NCBI GenBank assembly: GCA_034409565.1
Contig: DAOUMS010000001.1
Coordinates: 124,001 to 188,000, forward strand
Origin: E44-bin89 sp034409565
GTDB taxonomy: Bacteria; Chloroflexota; Dehalococcoidia; Dehalococcoidales; RBG-16-60-22
Reading direction: 5' to 3'
Length of the DNA: 64,000 bases
The notes under the pieces were generated by a model. It made no database searches. It was not told the DNA's origin and saw nothing but the letters and a program-made list of their open reading frames with translations. How positions within the stretch are numbered: the stretch's first letter is position 1; every line of letters begins with the position of its first letter. Shown here in pieces: positions 63,469-64,000 of this stretch. The translations under genes and the position numbers were made by a program.

Positions 63469-64000
63469 TTATTTCCCGAGTTCTTTTGCCCGGCGGTGGG
63501 CAGCGGCGACTGCCTGATAGACCAGTGCGCTGAACTTGCCGCTTTCAAACTGCTGCAGGGCGGCGGCGGTGGTGCCACCGGGCGAGGTTACCATGCGGCG
63601 CAGTTCGGCCGGGGATTTCCCGGACTTCTTCAGTAGCTGGCCGGAACCGAGCATGGTCTGCAATACCAGTTCCTGTGCCGTATCCTCGGCGAAGCCGAGC
63701 TTGACCGCAGCCTCAACGAGGCATTCTACAAAGAGGAAGAAGTAGGCCGGCCCGCTCCCGCTCACCGCGGTGGCCATATCTAGGTATGCTTCATCGGCCA
63801 TAAAAATTTCTTTGCCCATAGTACCCAGGATGGCCCGGGCCTGTTCTTTTTGCGTTGCGGTCACCTCCGGAGTGGCCGTCCAGACGCTGATGCCTTCGCC
63901 AATCTGGGCGGGCGTATTGGGCATCACCCGGACGACCTGGCGGTGACCGATACCTTTACATAATGTATCTATCCGAGCACCAGCGACGATGGAAAGGACA
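63469..64000 (-). CDS. proC: Pyrroline-5-carboxylate reductase, C-terminal part (cut by window edge)
   Basis: Last step of proline synthesis. The 176 visible residues begin mid-protein with VLSIVAGARIDTLCKGIG and contain VVRVMPNTPAQIGEGISV, ATAVSGSGPAYFFLFVECLVEAAVKLGF, and the C-terminal LRRMVTSPGGTTAAALQQFE, all in the usual order. The Rossmann NADPH domain lies right of the window. The frame continues open to the window edge, so ATG/GTG codons near 63927 are internal. Confidence 0.95.
   Translation of the reverse strand, partial: VLSIVAGARIDTLCKGIGHRQVVRVMPNTPAQIGEGISVWTATPEVTATQKEQARAILGTMGKEIFMADEAYLDMATAVSGSGPAYFFLFVECLVEAAVKLGFAEDTAQELVLQTMLGSGQLLKKSGKSPAELRRMVTSPGGTTAAALQQFESGKFSALVYQAVAAAHRRAKELGK

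Noticed and set aside
1..64000. tRNA genes, rRNA genes, CRISPR arrays, IS elements, prophage
   Set aside because: No TTCRA-type T-loop with cloverleaf pairing, no regularly spaced repeats, and no transposase or integrase motif was found by reading.

Overview
The window (about 55% G+C by eye) looks like a chromosomal segment of a Dehalococcoidia-type bacterium (Chloroflexota), probably an uncultured one. The clues are the mraZ-rsmH-ftsA-ftsZ cluster without any peptidoglycan-synthesis gene, the style of the small HTH proteins, a threonyl-tRNA synthetase without a TGS domain, a GuaB3-type IMP dehydrogenase homologue and a 4-hydroxybutyryl-CoA dehydratase homologue. It is core-genome DNA with a few accessory islands. 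No tRNA, rRNA, CRISPR array, transposase or prophage is visible. Both ends cut a gene: metG on the left and proC on the right.

Layout. 1-4.6 kb: metG, a zinc-ribbon protein and rsmI (minus), then divergent guaB3 and small unknown genes. 4.8-12.6 kb: a signalling island of a CheR methyltransferase, a membrane histidine kinase, a double-receiver protein, a REC-PAS-PAS hybrid kinase, a single receiver, an OmpR regulator, a Crp/Fnr regulator and a small Fe-S protein. 13.3-20.9 kb: dxr-rseP-ispG, an AT-rich pentapeptide-repeat/ion-channel gene, proS and a 4-hydroxybutyryl-CoA dehydratase-like gene. 20.9-27.5 kb (minus): thrS-infC-rpmI-rplT-pheS-pheT. 27.6-34.6 kb: an MFS and an SSS transporter, small proteins, ribE-ribBA-ribH, a SIMPL lipoprotein and a 46-residue membrane peptide. 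34.8-43.5 kb: pcrA and mutL, then pyrE, lepB, comEC and comEA. 43.6-47.1 kb: an APC permease, a Usp protein and two RCK proteins, with a divergent HTH regulator. 47.3-52.4 kb (minus): def, priA, rplS, trmD, mogA/moaB. 52.5-58.7 kb: mraZ-rsmH-(small ORF)-ftsA-ftsZ, rsmD-coaD and a ferredoxin. 58.8-63.4 kb (minus): cvpA-like gene, then MarR/GbsR regulator, membrane-fusion lipoprotein, ABC ATPase and MacB-like permease.

Promoters are unusually easy to read: many intergenic gaps hold TTGACA/TATAAT hexamers 16-18 bp apart. Several place the transcription start on or a few bases before the start codon (guaB3, the Crp/Fnr gene, pcrA, mutL), so leaderless or near-leaderless messages seem common. Other genes have strong Shine-Dalgarno sites, often with GTG or TTG starts.

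The observations I rate highest are: a 35-residue C-terminal tail shared by RsmH and the small protein encoded just downstream; a free-standing CheR beside a kinase that carries the Glu-rich coiled coil typical of CheB/CheR-PAS fusion kinases, with no chemotaxis genes nearby; the reduced division cluster; leaderless starts; a probable AUU start in infC; and a hairpin that hides the comEA ribosome-binding site.
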